Source: Cellulomonas sp.
GTDB taxonomy: Bacteria > Actinomycetota > Actinomycetes > Actinomycetales > Cellulomonadaceae
Direction: 5' to 3'
Assembly: GCA_017882855.1 (NCBI GenBank)
Contig: JADGOR010000002.1
Coordinates: 32,715-96,714 of the forward strand
DNA: 64,000 bases
Part shown: one piece after another, positions 52,036 through 61,310 of the stretch
Position numbering within the stretch: position 1 is the first letter of the stretch
Layout of the letters: each line of letters opens with the position of its first letter
The notes under the pieces: model-generated
Seen by the model: the letters and a program-made list of their open reading frames with translations, nothing else
The model's database searches: none
Told to the model about the DNA's origin: nothing
Translations under genes and position numbers: made by a program

Positions 52036-55000
52036 GTGCGGTTGCTCCTGAGTGTCGGCACCGGGCCGGACGCGTCCTTGACGGATGTTGCCGTCGATTG
52101 CGACGACGATGCCACCGTGGGCGACCTTGCGCGGCACCTCGAGCAGACGCTCGGTGCGCCGGGTGCGGCCGGATCGCCGAATGTCCGGGTGCGGGACACC
52201 GGACGGCGCCTCGGGGTCGTCATCGACAGCGAGCCTGGGTCGGAGCCCGCCGTGGTGGCGCACCCCGCCCTCCCCGCGGGGCCGGCACCGGCGCTCTATG
52301 TCGGGCTCGAGCCGGTCGACCCCGGCCTTGCCGTGGCTGCCAGCCCGGTGCGAAACGGCGTCGTCGTCGGGCTGCACGCCCCACCCGTCGCGATTCTCGA
52401 CGAGCCGACCGGCGTGGTCGAGGTCCGGGTCGTCTCGGGACCGGGTGCGGGGACCGTCCGACGCCTCGGCGTCGGATCCCACCGGATCGGGCCGGGACCG
52501 GAGTGCTCGGTCCGGCTTCCGGACGGGCCGACCGTCCCGGTCGAGGTCGACGCGCGGGGCGAGGTCCGGCTGCTCCCGCCAGATGGTGGCGCATCGCGTG
52601 AGGTCCGCCCGCCGCCGCGGTCGGTGGCCCTGGACGGCCCCATCGTGGTGCCCCGACGCGAGAGCGCCCCGGGCCCCGCGGCGCGGCGTCGGGCGCGCAC
52701 GTCGGCAGCGGACGGCGACGCCCCGGCTGCGCGCTTCATCAGTATCGACCCCGCGGAGGACCGGGCATCGGTCGAGCTCGACCGGCTGCCGCTGGACACG
52801 CCGGTGGGGTGGGGGCCCGGGACGTCCCTGACCGTCGGCTCGAGCTTGCTGGACCTGAGGCGCCCGACCGAAGCGGACGCCTCGCTGAGCCCGAGCCCCG
52901 GTGGCGCGACGATGGACTTCAACCGGCCTCCGCGGCTGCGTCCGCCGCCGAGGCTGACCGAGTTCGTCCTGCCGAAGGAACCCACGCTGCCCACCCGGCA
53001 GCCGATCCCGTTCCTGGTGGTGCTCGCGCCGGTGGCCATGGGCGCGGGGATGTACTTCATCACGCAGAGAGTCGCGACGCTGCTGTTCGTCGCGCTCTCC
53101 CCGCTGATGATGATCGCCAACTGGTGGCAGAGCCGGAAGGCCCAGGGGCGCCGGTATGTCGAGCAGGTCGCGGAACACGCGAGCAAGAAGGCCATGATCG
53201 AGGGCGCCGCGTTCGATGCGTTGCTGACCGAGCGGGAGGCCCGACGACGCGACGTCCCCGACCCTGCCGAGGTCCTGCTGCAGGCCACCGGACCCCGGTC
53301 CCGGCTGTGGGAGCGGCGGGTGGCCGATCCGGACTGGTTGGTCGCGCGCGTCGGCACGGCGGACCTCCCCAGCGAGGTGGTGCTGAACGACCCGGCCCGT
53401 GAGCGTCACCAGGGTGCTCTGACCTGGACGGCTCCGGACGTACCGGTCACGGTGGCGCTCGGGGAGGCCGGGGTGACGGGTGTCGCCGGACCGGACGGTT
53501 TGCCCAGGCGGGTGGGCGATTGGGTGGTGGCCCAGGTCGCGGCGCTTCACAGCCCGGCCGATCTACGGATCGTCGTGCTCACCGGTGGTGACAGCGCCGA
53601 GCCGTGGGCGTGGGTTCGCTGGCTGCCGCACGTGCGCACGGACGGCGCGGATGTGCTGGCGACCGTCGGTACCGACGACGAGACCACGGCCCGGCGCGTC
53701 GCCGAGCTGGTCGCCGCCCTCGACGCTCGCCGCGAAGCAGCCGCGAACGGCGGCGCCACCCGGTTCGAACCCGTGCTCGTAGTGCTCGACGGCGCCCGCG
53801 CCCTGCGTTTGCTGCCCGGGATGGTCAGCCTGCTCCGGGACGGTCCGGCTTACGGCCTGACGTTCCTCTGCCTGGACGCGGACGTGAGGTTGCTCCCGGA
53901 GGAGTGCCGCGTCGTCGTCAGCAGCAGTCACGCCGGCTTGCGGGTGGAGTCGACCGGGCGTCGGGTGGTCGAGGTGGTGCGCCCGGACCTGGTGTCCACC
54001 GACTGGTGCGAGCGGGTCGCACGGGCCCTGTCCCCGGTGCACGACGTCAGCACCGTCGGTCCGGTCAGCTCGGTTCCGGCGCACAGCCGGTTGCTGGCCG
54101 TCCTCGGCCTGGACCCGCCGTCTGCGGACGCGATCACCCGGCGGTGGGCCGGCGGTGGCCGCACGACGACGGCGGTCATCGGGGAAGGGGCTGACGGTCC
54201 GTTCGCGGTGGACCTGCGCACGGACGGGCCGCACGGCCTGATCGCCGGCACCACCGGATCCGGCAAGTCCGAGCTGCTCCAGACCCTGATCGCGTCGCTG
54301 GCGGTGGGAAACCGGCCGGACGAGATGAACTTCGTGCTGGTGGACTACAAGGGCGGCGCTGCCTTCAAAGACTGCGCGAACTTGCCGCACACCGTCGGAA
54401 TGGTCACCGACCTGGACGGGCACCTGACGACCCGAGCGCTGGAGTCCCTCGGTGCCGAGCTTCGCCGGCGGGAGCACCTGCTGGCCGCGGCCGGGGCCAA
54501 GGACATCGACGACTACCTGGCAGCCCGCGCCACCGGCGACGAACCGATGCCGCGCCTGCTGATCGTCATCGATGAGTTCGCGGCGCTGGTCGCGGAGCTC
54601 CCGGACTTCGTCACGGGGCTGGTCGACATCGCCCGGCGCGGGCGGTCACTCGGGGTACACCTGGTGCTCGCGACCCAACGGCCCGCCGGTGTTGTCAGCG
54701 CGGACATCAAGTCGAACACCAATCTGCGGATTGCGCTCCGGGTGACCGACCCGGGGGACAGCCAGGACGTCGTCGAGTCCGACGTCGCGGCCCACATCTC
54801 CCCGTCTCTCCCGGGTCGCGCCTACGCCCGGCTGGGTCACTCGCAGCTCATCCCGTTCCAGTCCTCCCGGGTGGGAGGACGCCCGCGCGGGGAAGGCCCG
54901 GTGTCGGTCAAGGTGCGCCCGCTCACGTGGCGGACGTTGGGCGCGTCGGGTGGGGTGTCCGCTCCGACCGGAGCCGGGGACGACGTGAGCACACCCACCG

Positions 55001-56667
55001 ACCTGGCCCGGTTGGTCACGGCTGTGGCGGCGGCGACCGAGTCGTCGCGTCTTGAGCGGCAACCGAGCCCGTGGTTGCCGGCCTTGCCGGATGAGGTGCT
55101 TCTGGCCGACCTGGCCGGCGACGGCGGGCCCCGCCGCGGGTATCTGCCACCGCTGCCTCTCGGCCTGGCAGATCTGCCGGCGCAGCAGCGTCAGGAGACG
55201 ATGACGTGGGACTTCGCCGGTGGGACGCATCTCGCGATCGCCGGCCAGACGCGCGCCGGCCGGTCCAGCGCCCTGCGCCTCGTCGCGGCCGGGATCGCAC
55301 GACTCGTCGCGCCGCAGGACGTCCACGTCTACGGGCTCGACTGCGGAAACGGCGCACTCCTGCCGCTGGTGGCCATGCCGCATGTCGGGGCGGTGGTCAC
55401 CCGTGACCAACCCGACCGGGTCCGTCGGCTGCTCGCCCTGCTGGGCGGTGAGGTGGCGCGCCGTCAGCAGCTGCTGGCCAGGGGCGGGTATGCGGACATC
55501 GCCGAGCAACGGGCCGCAGCGAACGCTGACGAGCGACTGCCCTTCCTGGTGCTGATGCTCGATCGGTGGGAGGGCTTTGTCGGCGCCTTCGAGCAGACCG
55601 ACGGGGGCCAGATGCTGGACCAGATGCTGACGCTGCTGCGGGAGGGCGCGGCCGTCGGGTTGCGCGCGGTGCTGGCCGGCGACCGCAGCATGCTGACCGG
55701 CCGGATGGGGACCGCCCTCGAGGACCGCTTGCTGCTGCGCATGCCGTCGGCCGACGACTACTCGTTCGTCGGGATGCGGCAGAAGGACGTGCCGACTCGG
55801 ATGCCCCCGGGGCGGGCGTTCCGCAGCGGCGCAGTCGCCGTGGAGGTGCAGCTGGCCCTGGTCGCGCCGGACCCGGCGGGGACGGCGCAGGTCGCCGAGC
55901 TGCAGCGTCTGGCCGGGCGGGCCCGCGAGCTCGCTGGGCCGATGCCGCCCGCGCTGCGCCCCGACCGGGTGGACGAGCTCCCGGTGATCATCTCGCTGGC
56001 CGATGCCGTTGCTCTGCGGGAGGAGGCCGCACGCCGCAGCGAGCTGCTGGTCGGCGTCGGTGGCGACACCCTCGGGGTCCGATCACTCGACGTCGAGCGC
56101 GACGGACCGGGACTGCTCGTCGTCGGCCCGCAGCGATCGGGACGCAGCACCGCGCTCCTTGTCGTGGTCCTGGACGCCGCAGAGCACGGCTGGAAGGTCA
56201 CCGTGGTGGCACCGCGGCGCAGTCCCTTGCGTGACCTTGCGGGTCAACCGGGTATCCGCGCGGTTCTCACGGCTGACGACCCGCCCGATGCGCTGCGTTC
56301 TGCCCTTGACTCGCGTGGGCCCCGGCTCCTGGTCATCGACGACTTCGAGGTCCTCGGTGCCGAACATGTGCTCGCGGTGGTCGCAGAGGAGTACCTCAAA
56401 GGGATCCGGGACAGCGGTGATGCCATTGCGGTCGCTTGCGGCGTCGACGAGGTCGCCAGCATGTACCGGGGTGTCGCCGCGGTGCTCCGGAAGACCCGCA
56501 CGGGTCTGCTGCTTGCGCCCCGGTCTGCAGCGGATGGCGATGTGTTCTCGACTCGCCTGCCACGGTCGGTCGGCAGTGCGGTACCGGCGGGACGGTCGAT
56601 CCTGGTGCGGGCCGGGTCATGGGAGTGGGTGCAGGTGCCGTGGGTGCCCGCAACGGACGGCCAGTGA
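52036..56667 (+). CDS. FtsK/SpoIIIE-type ATPase of type VII secretion (EccC/EssC-like)
   Basis: 1543 residues. An FHA-like N-terminus of the EssC kind (VEVRVVSGPGAGTVRRLGVG near 135) is followed by two helices at about 325-365 (FLVVLAPVAMGAGMYFITQR, LLFVALSPLMMIANWW). Three ATPase modules follow. The first has a full Walker A, GTTGSGKSELLQTL, at about 738, and Walker B LLIVIDEF at about 840. The second (AGQTRAGRSSAL, about 1068) and third (GPQRSGRSTALLV, about 1363) have Arg in place of the Walker Lys, so only the first is likely to be a normal ATPase. The GTG start has GGAGG about 5 bases upstream. No EccB, EccD, EccE or mycosin gene is nearby. Confidence 0.92.
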   Translation: MRLLLSVGTGPDASLTDVAVDCDDDATVGDLARHLEQTLGAPGAAGSPNVRVRDTGRRLGVVIDSEPGSEPAVVAHPALPAGPAPALYVGLEPVDPGLAVAASPVRNGVVVGLHAPPVAILDEPTGVVEVRVVSGPGAGTVRRLGVGSHRIGPGPECSVRLPDGPTVPVEVDARGEVRLLPPDGGASREVRPPPRSVALDGPIVVPRRESAPGPAARRRARTSAADGDAPAARFISIDPAEDRASVELDRLPLDTPVGWGPGTSLTVGSSLLDLRRPTEADASLSPSPGGATMDFNRPPRLRPPPRLTEFVLPKEPTLPTRQPIPFLVVLAPVAMGAGMYFITQRVATLLFVALSPLMMIANWWQSRKAQGRRYVEQVAEHASKKAMIEGAAFDALLTEREARRRDVPDPAEVLLQATGPRSRLWERRVADPDWLVARVGTADLPSEVVLNDPARERHQGALTWTAPDVPVTVALGEAGVTGVAGPDGLPRRVGDWVVAQVAALHSPADLRIVVLTGGDSAEPWAWVRWLPHVRTDGADVLATVGTDDETTARRVAELVAALDARREAAANGGATRFEPVLVVLDGARALRLLPGMVSLLRDGPAYGLTFLCLDADVRLLPEECRVVVSSSHAGLRVESTGRRVVEVVRPDLVSTDWCERVARALSPVHDVSTVGPVSSVPAHSRLLAVLGLDPPSADAITRRWAGGGRTTTAVIGEGADGPFAVDLRTDGPHGLIAGTTGSGKSELLQTLIASLAVGNRPDEMNFVLVDYKGGAAFKDCANLPHTVGMVTDLDGHLTTRALESLGAELRRREHLLAAAGAKDIDDYLAARATGDEPMPRLLIVIDEFAALVAELPDFVTGLVDIARRGRSLGVHLVLATQRPAGVVSADIKSNTNLRIALRVTDPGDSQDVVESDVAAHISPSLPGRAYARLGHSQLIPFQSSRVGGRPRGEGPVSVKVRPLTWRTLGASGGVSAPTGAGDDVSTPTDLARLVTAVAAATESSRLERQPSPWLPALPDEVLLADLAGDGGPRRGYLPPLPLGLADLPAQQRQETMTWDFAGGTHLAIAGQTRAGRSSALRLVAAGIARLVAPQDVHVYGLDCGNGALLPLVAMPHVGAVVTRDQPDRVRRLLALLGGEVARRQQLLARGGYADIAEQRAAANADERLPFLVLMLDRWEGFVGAFEQTDGGQMLDQMLTLLREGAAVGLRAVLAGDRSMLTGRMGTALEDRLLLRMPSADDYSFVGMRQKDVPTRMPPGRAFRSGAVAVEVQLALVAPDPAGTAQVAELQRLAGRARELAGPMPPALRPDRVDELPVIISLADAVALREEAARRSELLVGVGGDTLGVRSLDVERDGPGLLVVGPQRSGRSTALLVVVLDAAEHGWKVTVVAPRRSPLRDLAGQPGIRAVLTADDPPDALRSALDSRGPRLLVIDDFEVLGAEHVLAVVAEEYLKGIRDSGDAIAVACGVDEVASMYRGVAAVLRKTRTGLLLAPRSAADGDVFSTRLPRSVGSAVPAGRSILVRAGSWEWVQVPWVPATDGQ

Positions 56668-56753
56668 TGCGACGGCGACCCCAGCCGGCGGACACCGGGC
56701 TATTCGCATCGGCCGGGCTGCCCAGCGTCGCTGAGCTCCGTTCGCTAGGGTGA
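56667..56753 (+). CDS. Possible 28-residue small protein
   Basis: The ATG overlaps the TGA of the ATPase gene (TGATG) and opens 28 codons, MRRRPQPADTGLFASAGLPS then VAELRSLG, to a TGA at 56751-56753. The overlap is typical of coupled operon genes, but the peptide has no recognisable family and chance cannot be excluded. Its frame then leaves about 40 bases to the next gene. Confidence 0.35.
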   Translation: MRRRPQPADTGLFASAGLPSVAELRSLG

Positions 56754-56793
56754 CGGCGGGTCATGGCGGGCGTTTCGTGGGGATGAGGGTCAT

Positions 56794-57180
56794 ATGTCCG
56801 AACCAGTAGTCGTACCGGACCTGCGGACCAATGTGCTCAGGCAGCGCAAGTACGCGGCCGCGACGCGCGCCGATGCCGGGCTGGGCAACCTGGCACCGCG
56901 GGGCGGCAACCCGCTGTCCGCGGTGCTGTCGTCGCTCGAGGGTGCGTGGGTGTCGCCGTCGGATGCACGCCGGATCTTCGCCGAGACCCTCGACGGCACG
57001 GGGAGCGCGGTGCCGGGAGCGTTCCGCAGCCAGGCCGCGGTGTGCCGCTCGGAGGCTTCGGCGGAGCCGGCGGAGGTCGACCACGACGACCCGCACGACG
57101 GCTGGAAGGCCGACGCCTCGCGGATCGACGCGCGGGTCACCGGGATGCTGCAGAACCCGTATCTGCGGGGTGGGTCCTGA
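56794..57180 (+). CDS. Hypothetical protein of the type VII-like cluster
   Basis: 128 residues, soluble, not recognised. MSEPVVVPDLRTNVLRQRKY starts a mostly helical, charged protein; the C-terminus is VTGMLQNPYLRGGS. It has no signal peptide and no membrane helix. It is sandwiched between the secretion ATPase and the 681-residue protein, with whose start it overlaps by 1 base (TGATG), so a chaperone or partner for that protein is a fair guess but only inference. It has no WXG motif. Confidence 0.6.
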   Translation: MSEPVVVPDLRTNVLRQRKYAAATRADAGLGNLAPRGGNPLSAVLSSLEGAWVSPSDARRIFAETLDGTGSAVPGAFRSQAAVCRSEASAEPAEVDHDDPHDGWKADASRIDARVTGMLQNPYLRGGS

Positions 57181-59225
57181 TGGTCACGGTGTCGATCGAC
57201 GTGGAGGCGGCCAAAGGGGTCACGGCCGGCATCCGCACAGTCGCGAATACGGTGCTCGACGAGTGGAACGCCGTGGGGCTCGTGGCTCAGCGCGGCCTGT
57301 GCTCGACCGCGTCGTTGCGCGGGCTCTCCGACCCGCTGGAGGAGATGCTCCGTCTTGCCGGGGAGCTGGCAACCCGGGTGGATCTGGCAGTCACCTACAA
57401 CACGGGCGACAAGGGGCAGCTGCCGACGGGCACCGTGTTGACCTATCAGGTCAGTGACGACACCTTGGCTGCGGTGAAGGCCCAGCTGGGTATCGAGATC
57501 GCTGAGGGCGTGCAGAAGCTGGAACCGGGCGGGAACATTCTGCACCGGGAGGATGTCGAGCGGTTCGAGTACTTCACGACGTTGATGGAGAAGTACAGCG
57601 CGGATGCCGCTGTGACGGATGCGATGTTCAACAAGTTCGGGCCCGAGGGCGTGGTCCAGGCGCCGATCATCCTCAAGGACTTCGCGGAGGCGTACCAGCG
57701 GGACCTGGCCTACCTGTCGGATGACGATGTGATGTGGGATGCCACGACTCACATCAACCAGCGGATCTCCGATTTGCAGCAGCGGTTCATGGAGTCTTTC
57801 GGTGCAGGTTTGGCGACCTCGACGAAGTCGGACGCCTTCCGTGGTGCGAACCCGGACTTCGCGAAGGATCTGGCCGCTGCGGCGACGCGGACCCCGAGTG
57901 GTCAGGGTTGGGGGTTGTCCCAGGTGCTGCGGTTCGGCAACTACGAGCCCGGGTTCCTGACCACTCTCGGCACGGAGCTGTACGACTGGGAGAAGGACCA
58001 GAACGGGGCCGTCTGGGGACCCCAGCTGGACTCCCAGGTGATGGGCTGGCGGTTGGGGACGGACGACAACGGGGGCCACTACGACCCGTTCGTGGGGTTG
58101 TTCGAGGCGATGGGGCGGACCCCGAAGGCATCGTTGGACTTCTTCAACCCCGACGCCGGCGGCTCGGCTGCCCAGGAGCGCGCGAAGTACTTCATCACGG
58201 ACCGCACCTGGCGGGCGGACGACTTCAACGCGTTGGGTCTGGCCCTGGACGCGGCTTCGACCGCGTTCCACCAGCCTGGTGTCTCGGTGGACCTGCAGGA
58301 ACGCTCGGCATGGATGGCGTCGGCGACCATCTCCTACCTCGCCGACCGCGCCCCGGGTTGGCATCACCGGCGGATCGGTGACGCCGGCAAGGACAGCCTC
58401 GCCCACATCCTCGCCACCTACATCTACGACGTCGACCGCATCGCGGGTGGGGCTGATGGCGGGCTGGGGACGCATCCGTCAAACCAGAACGCGCCGTGGG
58501 ATGCCGGACTGCCCGTCGGCGCGGACTTCTCGAAGGACGATCTGATTGCCGTGCTCAACGAGACGCTCACCGACAAGGGTGCGGCGGCCCAGCTCGGTCG
58601 GGCGACTGCGGCCTGGAACGGCTACCGCATCGCGATTGCGGCGGACGGGTGGGGCGGGGAGGGTTCCGACACCGCGCGCCTCCAGGCGGCGGTCAATGAG
58701 GGCAGCCGGCTGACCGGGTTCGTCCTCGGGGCGATGGACACCGGCCTGACCGGTGAGGCGAAGAGCGCCGACGAGCGCGCCCAGACCTACATCGACCTTG
58801 CCTCGAGCGTGGTCGGGTTGATCCCGACGGGTGGGACGTTCACGTCGTTCCTTGCGGATCAGGCGCTCAGCGCGGGGGGCGATGCTCTGAGCGACCAGTT
58901 CACGGGAAACGAGTCCCGCGTTGCGGGCGAGCAGCACTCGGTGCGAGAGGTTGCGTTCACCGACCTGCAGATTGCACTGGCGGTGGCGCTGGCGGAGGAG
59001 GGCAAGCTTCCGAGCGGGGCGTTGACCAACGAGTCCGGAGTGACGTACCCGTGGTTCAAGGGCGGGCAGTTCAACGCTGACTCGCTGGCCGATCCGAGTG
59101 TCCGCAACGATTTCATCTCATGGATGAACAGCGGCGAGGGCGGCCAGACGCTGACCGCGCTCTTGCCGGACGTCGCGGCGGAGTTCGACCATGGCGTGAA
59201 CAGTGGCTCGGGAGGCGCGCGGTGA
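57180..59225 (+). CDS. 681-residue protein, candidate secreted substrate of the type VII-like ATPase
   Basis: 681 residues with no signal peptide and no clear membrane helix. It begins MVTVSIDVEAAKGVTAGIRT and has a helical N-terminal region (about 1-90), reminiscent in layout of WXG/LXG-type substrates. The large central region contains FFNPDAGGSAAQERAKYFIT, FNALGLALDAASTAFHQPGV and SWMASATISYLADRAPGWH. It resembles actinobacterial proteins annotated DUF6571, but I am not sure. No catalytic motif was recognised. It lies after the ATPase and before two lipoproteins, so export by the ATPase is plausible. Start and stop both overlap neighbours. Confidence 0.65.
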   Translation: MVTVSIDVEAAKGVTAGIRTVANTVLDEWNAVGLVAQRGLCSTASLRGLSDPLEEMLRLAGELATRVDLAVTYNTGDKGQLPTGTVLTYQVSDDTLAAVKAQLGIEIAEGVQKLEPGGNILHREDVERFEYFTTLMEKYSADAAVTDAMFNKFGPEGVVQAPIILKDFAEAYQRDLAYLSDDDVMWDATTHINQRISDLQQRFMESFGAGLATSTKSDAFRGANPDFAKDLAAAATRTPSGQGWGLSQVLRFGNYEPGFLTTLGTELYDWEKDQNGAVWGPQLDSQVMGWRLGTDDNGGHYDPFVGLFEAMGRTPKASLDFFNPDAGGSAAQERAKYFITDRTWRADDFNALGLALDAASTAFHQPGVSVDLQERSAWMASATISYLADRAPGWHHRRIGDAGKDSLAHILATYIYDVDRIAGGADGGLGTHPSNQNAPWDAGLPVGADFSKDDLIAVLNETLTDKGAAAQLGRATAAWNGYRIAIAADGWGGEGSDTARLQAAVNEGSRLTGFVLGAMDTGLTGEAKSADERAQTYIDLASSVVGLIPTGGTFTSFLADQALSAGGDALSDQFTGNESRVAGEQHSVREVAFTDLQIALAVALAEEGKLPSGALTNESGVTYPWFKGGQFNADSLADPSVRNDFISWMNSGEGGQTLTALLPDVAAEFDHGVNSGSGGAR

Positions 59226-59785
59226 GAATGCGCGAGGTTGTGGTTGCCGTGTCAGTGGTGTGCCTCCTTGCGGGGTGCACGAGTCGGGACGTCAGCACCC
59301 CGGTGCCGACGGAGGCCGCCGCACCGTACCTGTGCGACGGTGTGCCGGCGCGCGGGGTCGAACTCCTCACCGGGGCATCGGCTCCCAAGGTGGAGCAGAT
59401 CGGGCGTTGGGGGCAGGACGACGGGGCCTTCTACTGCACGGTCACCGTTGAGCAGGACGTCGGGCTGTTCCGGGGGCTGACGGTGATCGACCAACGGGTG
59501 GCCGCGACGATCTACGGCAGCGCGGAGGCGGCTCAGGCGGAGCTTCGGGCGACGACAGGGCGGCTGATCACGGCCTCGGCGCCGGGTGTCGGTGCGGTTT
59601 ACGGCTCGAGGAAGGGTGACCTGACGGCTGCTTGGTCCTGCGGGGACAGGTACCTGGAGGTGATGGCCAAGGGCGTCTTCGACGACGGCCGGGACGCCGA
59701 GCAGGACCTGAGCAACCTCGTGGTGTCGATGTTGCCGTGGGTTTGCGGTGGCGTGGGCGCGCCGAAGCGGACGGTGGGGAACTGA
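59222..59785 (+). CDS. Lipoprotein of the type VII-like cluster
   Basis: 187 residues. REVVVAVSVVCLLAGCTSRD is a lipoprotein signal with lipobox LLAGC, so the mature protein is anchored to the outer face of the membrane. The mature part carries four further Cys (YLCDG, FYCTV, SCGDR, WVCGG) that could pair as two disulfides. The fold is not recognised. GTG 59222 overlaps the previous TGA; ATG at 59228 is an alternative. The stop overlaps the next ATG. Confidence 0.78.
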   Translation: MRMREVVVAVSVVCLLAGCTSRDVSTPVPTEAAAPYLCDGVPARGVELLTGASAPKVEQIGRWGQDDGAFYCTVTVEQDVGLFRGLTVIDQRVAATIYGSAEAAQAELRATTGRLITASAPGVGAVYGSRKGDLTAAWSCGDRYLEVMAKGVFDDGRDAEQDLSNLVVSMLPWVCGGVGAPKRTVGN

Positions 59786-60333
59786 TGGGGGTGGTGGTTG
59801 CGATGGGGCGTAGGCGGGTGCTCTCCGTGGTGGCTGGGGTCGCTCTGGTGGCCGGGGCGGTGGTGGGGTGTTCGTCGCCGGTGAAGCCGTCGTCATCGAC
59901 GGCCGCGCCGACCGCATCTGCGAGCCTGTCGCCGGATCCGTCGGCGAGCGCGGCCGCGGTGCAGGCTGCGGTCCTGGCCGTGTACCACCGCTACTGGGAC
60001 GCGGTTGTTGCCGCAGAACGCGGCAACCCCGATCCGGCCCTGTTCGCTGACAACACGAAGGGCGCCCTGGTGGAGGAGAAGCTCGCCGTGGCCACGCAGT
60101 ACCAGAAGTACGGGATCGTCCGGCAGGGGGCACCGAGCTTTGCGAATGTGACTGTCGAGGTCCAAGGGGACCAGGCGACAGTGCTGGCGTGTGTGGACAA
60201 CTCGAAATGGATCGTACCGGAGGCGACCGGCGCGCCGCCCGGCGTCCTCCCTGGAGGCCTGCACCTTGAGCTGATCGGTGATGCCTGGTTCGTGACCAAG
60301 TATGTCGACCCGCCTGCGGGCTTCGCGTGCTGA
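59785..60333 (+). CDS. Second lipoprotein of the type VII-like cluster
   Basis: 182 residues. The signal RRRVLSVVAGVALVAGAVVG ends in a lipobox at Cys (VVGCSS), followed by a Ser/Pro/Ala linker. The mature domain AVYHRYWDAVVAAERGNPDP ... LACVDNSKWIVPEATG has the layout of small NTF2/SnoaL-like lipoproteins, an uncertain assignment. ATG at 59785 or 59803. Overlaps both neighbours, so the two lipoproteins and the secreted protein after them are made from one message. Confidence 0.75.
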   Translation: MGVVVAMGRRRVLSVVAGVALVAGAVVGCSSPVKPSSSTAAPTASASLSPDPSASAAAVQAAVLAVYHRYWDAVVAAERGNPDPALFADNTKGALVEEKLAVATQYQKYGIVRQGAPSFANVTVEVQGDQATVLACVDNSKWIVPEATGAPPGVLPGGLHLELIGDAWFVTKYVDPPAGFAC

Positions 60334-61214
60334 CGATGGGTCGCAGGGCAGCCGCGGGGGTGCTCGGCGCCGCGGCGCTGTTGGCCGTCTTCGTGTCCGG
60401 CGTCGCCGTCGCCGTCGAAGTGCCTCCCGGTTGTCACCTTGAGGACGCAGGGGTACGCGGCGGGGAGGCCTCGTACGTGGTCGTCTGTCCTGGCAACCCG
60501 GGTGGTTCGTCGGGCGGGTCGTCTGGTCCGGCCGGGCCGTCGTGCGTGTTGTCGGGGCTGAATGACTATTGCATTGGTGCGAGTGCGTGTTGGTCGAATG
60601 TGCCGTCGGCGTTGCCGGTGGAGTCGTGGCCGGTGGATTCGCGTCCGTCGGTGGATGCGATCTACACGTATCAGTCGTGTGATCCTGATCCGTCGGGGAC
60701 GTTGACGGGGTGGTCGTGGTACACGCCGCCGCAGATGAGCGCAGCGCAGGCGGCGCGGGAGGCGTTCGGGTTGTTGGCCACACCGGGGTTCACGGTGGGG
60801 TTCAACCCGCCGGGGCGGGCGGTGGTGGGCGTTCCGACGTGGTTGTGGGCGCAGACCGCGCAGGTCGGGGTGATCACTGGTTCGTCGGCTCTTGGTGTGG
60901 TGGCGTTCGGGGAGCCGGCCCGGTTGGAGGTTGACCCGGGGGATGGTTCTGGTGTGCTGGACTGCCCGTGGTCGACGGCGGCGTCGGGGGTGTGTGCGTA
61001 TACGTACGCCCGGTCGTCGGTGGGTCAGCGGGTGGGTCCTGGTGGGCAGCCGGCGTACACGGTTCGGATGCGGTTGGTGTATCGGGTGCGGTTTGAGAAC
61101 AACGGTGCGCCGTTCGAGGTGGCGGGTCTGCCGGGCACGTTGGAGTCGCCGTGGCAGAACGTGTCGGTGCCGGTGGCCGAGATCCAAGCCCTGGTCACGC
61201 TGGGCGAGTCCTGA
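60327..61214 (+). CDS. Secreted protein of the type VII-like cluster
   Basis: 295 residues. Signal peptide-like N-terminus (GRRAAAGVLGAAALLAVFVS, then GVAVAVE). The mature part has several Cys (PPGCHLED, VVCPGNPG, PSCVLSGLNDYC, SACWSNV, YQSCDPD), a Gly/Ser linker and a C-terminal beta-rich region (YTVRMRLVYRVRFENNGAPF). No enzyme motif was recognised; it looks like a disulfide-stabilised surface or wall protein. From about 60500 codons ending in G or T are common and C-ending ones scarce, unlike the neighbours. The GTG start overlaps the previous gene by 7 bases. Confidence 0.75.
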   Translation: MLTMGRRAAAGVLGAAALLAVFVSGVAVAVEVPPGCHLEDAGVRGGEASYVVVCPGNPGGSSGGSSGPAGPSCVLSGLNDYCIGASACWSNVPSALPVESWPVDSRPSVDAIYTYQSCDPDPSGTLTGWSWYTPPQMSAAQAAREAFGLLATPGFTVGFNPPGRAVVGVPTWLWAQTAQVGVITGSSALGVVAFGEPARLEVDPGDGSGVLDCPWSTAASGVCAYTYARSSVGQRVGPGGQPAYTVRMRLVYRVRFENNGAPFEVAGLPGTLESPWQNVSVPVAEIQALVTLGES

Positions 61215-61257
61215 GGGTGCCGGCGTCGACCTGTGAACTGACCGGACCCGGCGCGCG

Positions 61258-61294
61258 CGAAGGGCGCCAGAGCCAGCCGGCTCGGCGCCCTTCG
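61258..61294. terminator. Long hairpin between convergent genes
   Basis: CGAAGGGCGCC (61258-61268) pairs with GGCGCCCTTCG (61284-61294), and within the loop GAGCC (61270-61274) pairs with GGCTC (61279-61283), giving a 16-bp interrupted stem. It lies 43 bases after the cluster's last plus-strand gene and 16 bases beyond the stop of the facing WXG100-like gene. There is no T-tract; bidirectional terminators of this type are common in actinomycetes. Confidence 0.75.
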
Positions 61295-61310
61295 GCACTT
61301 GTGCGAGACG

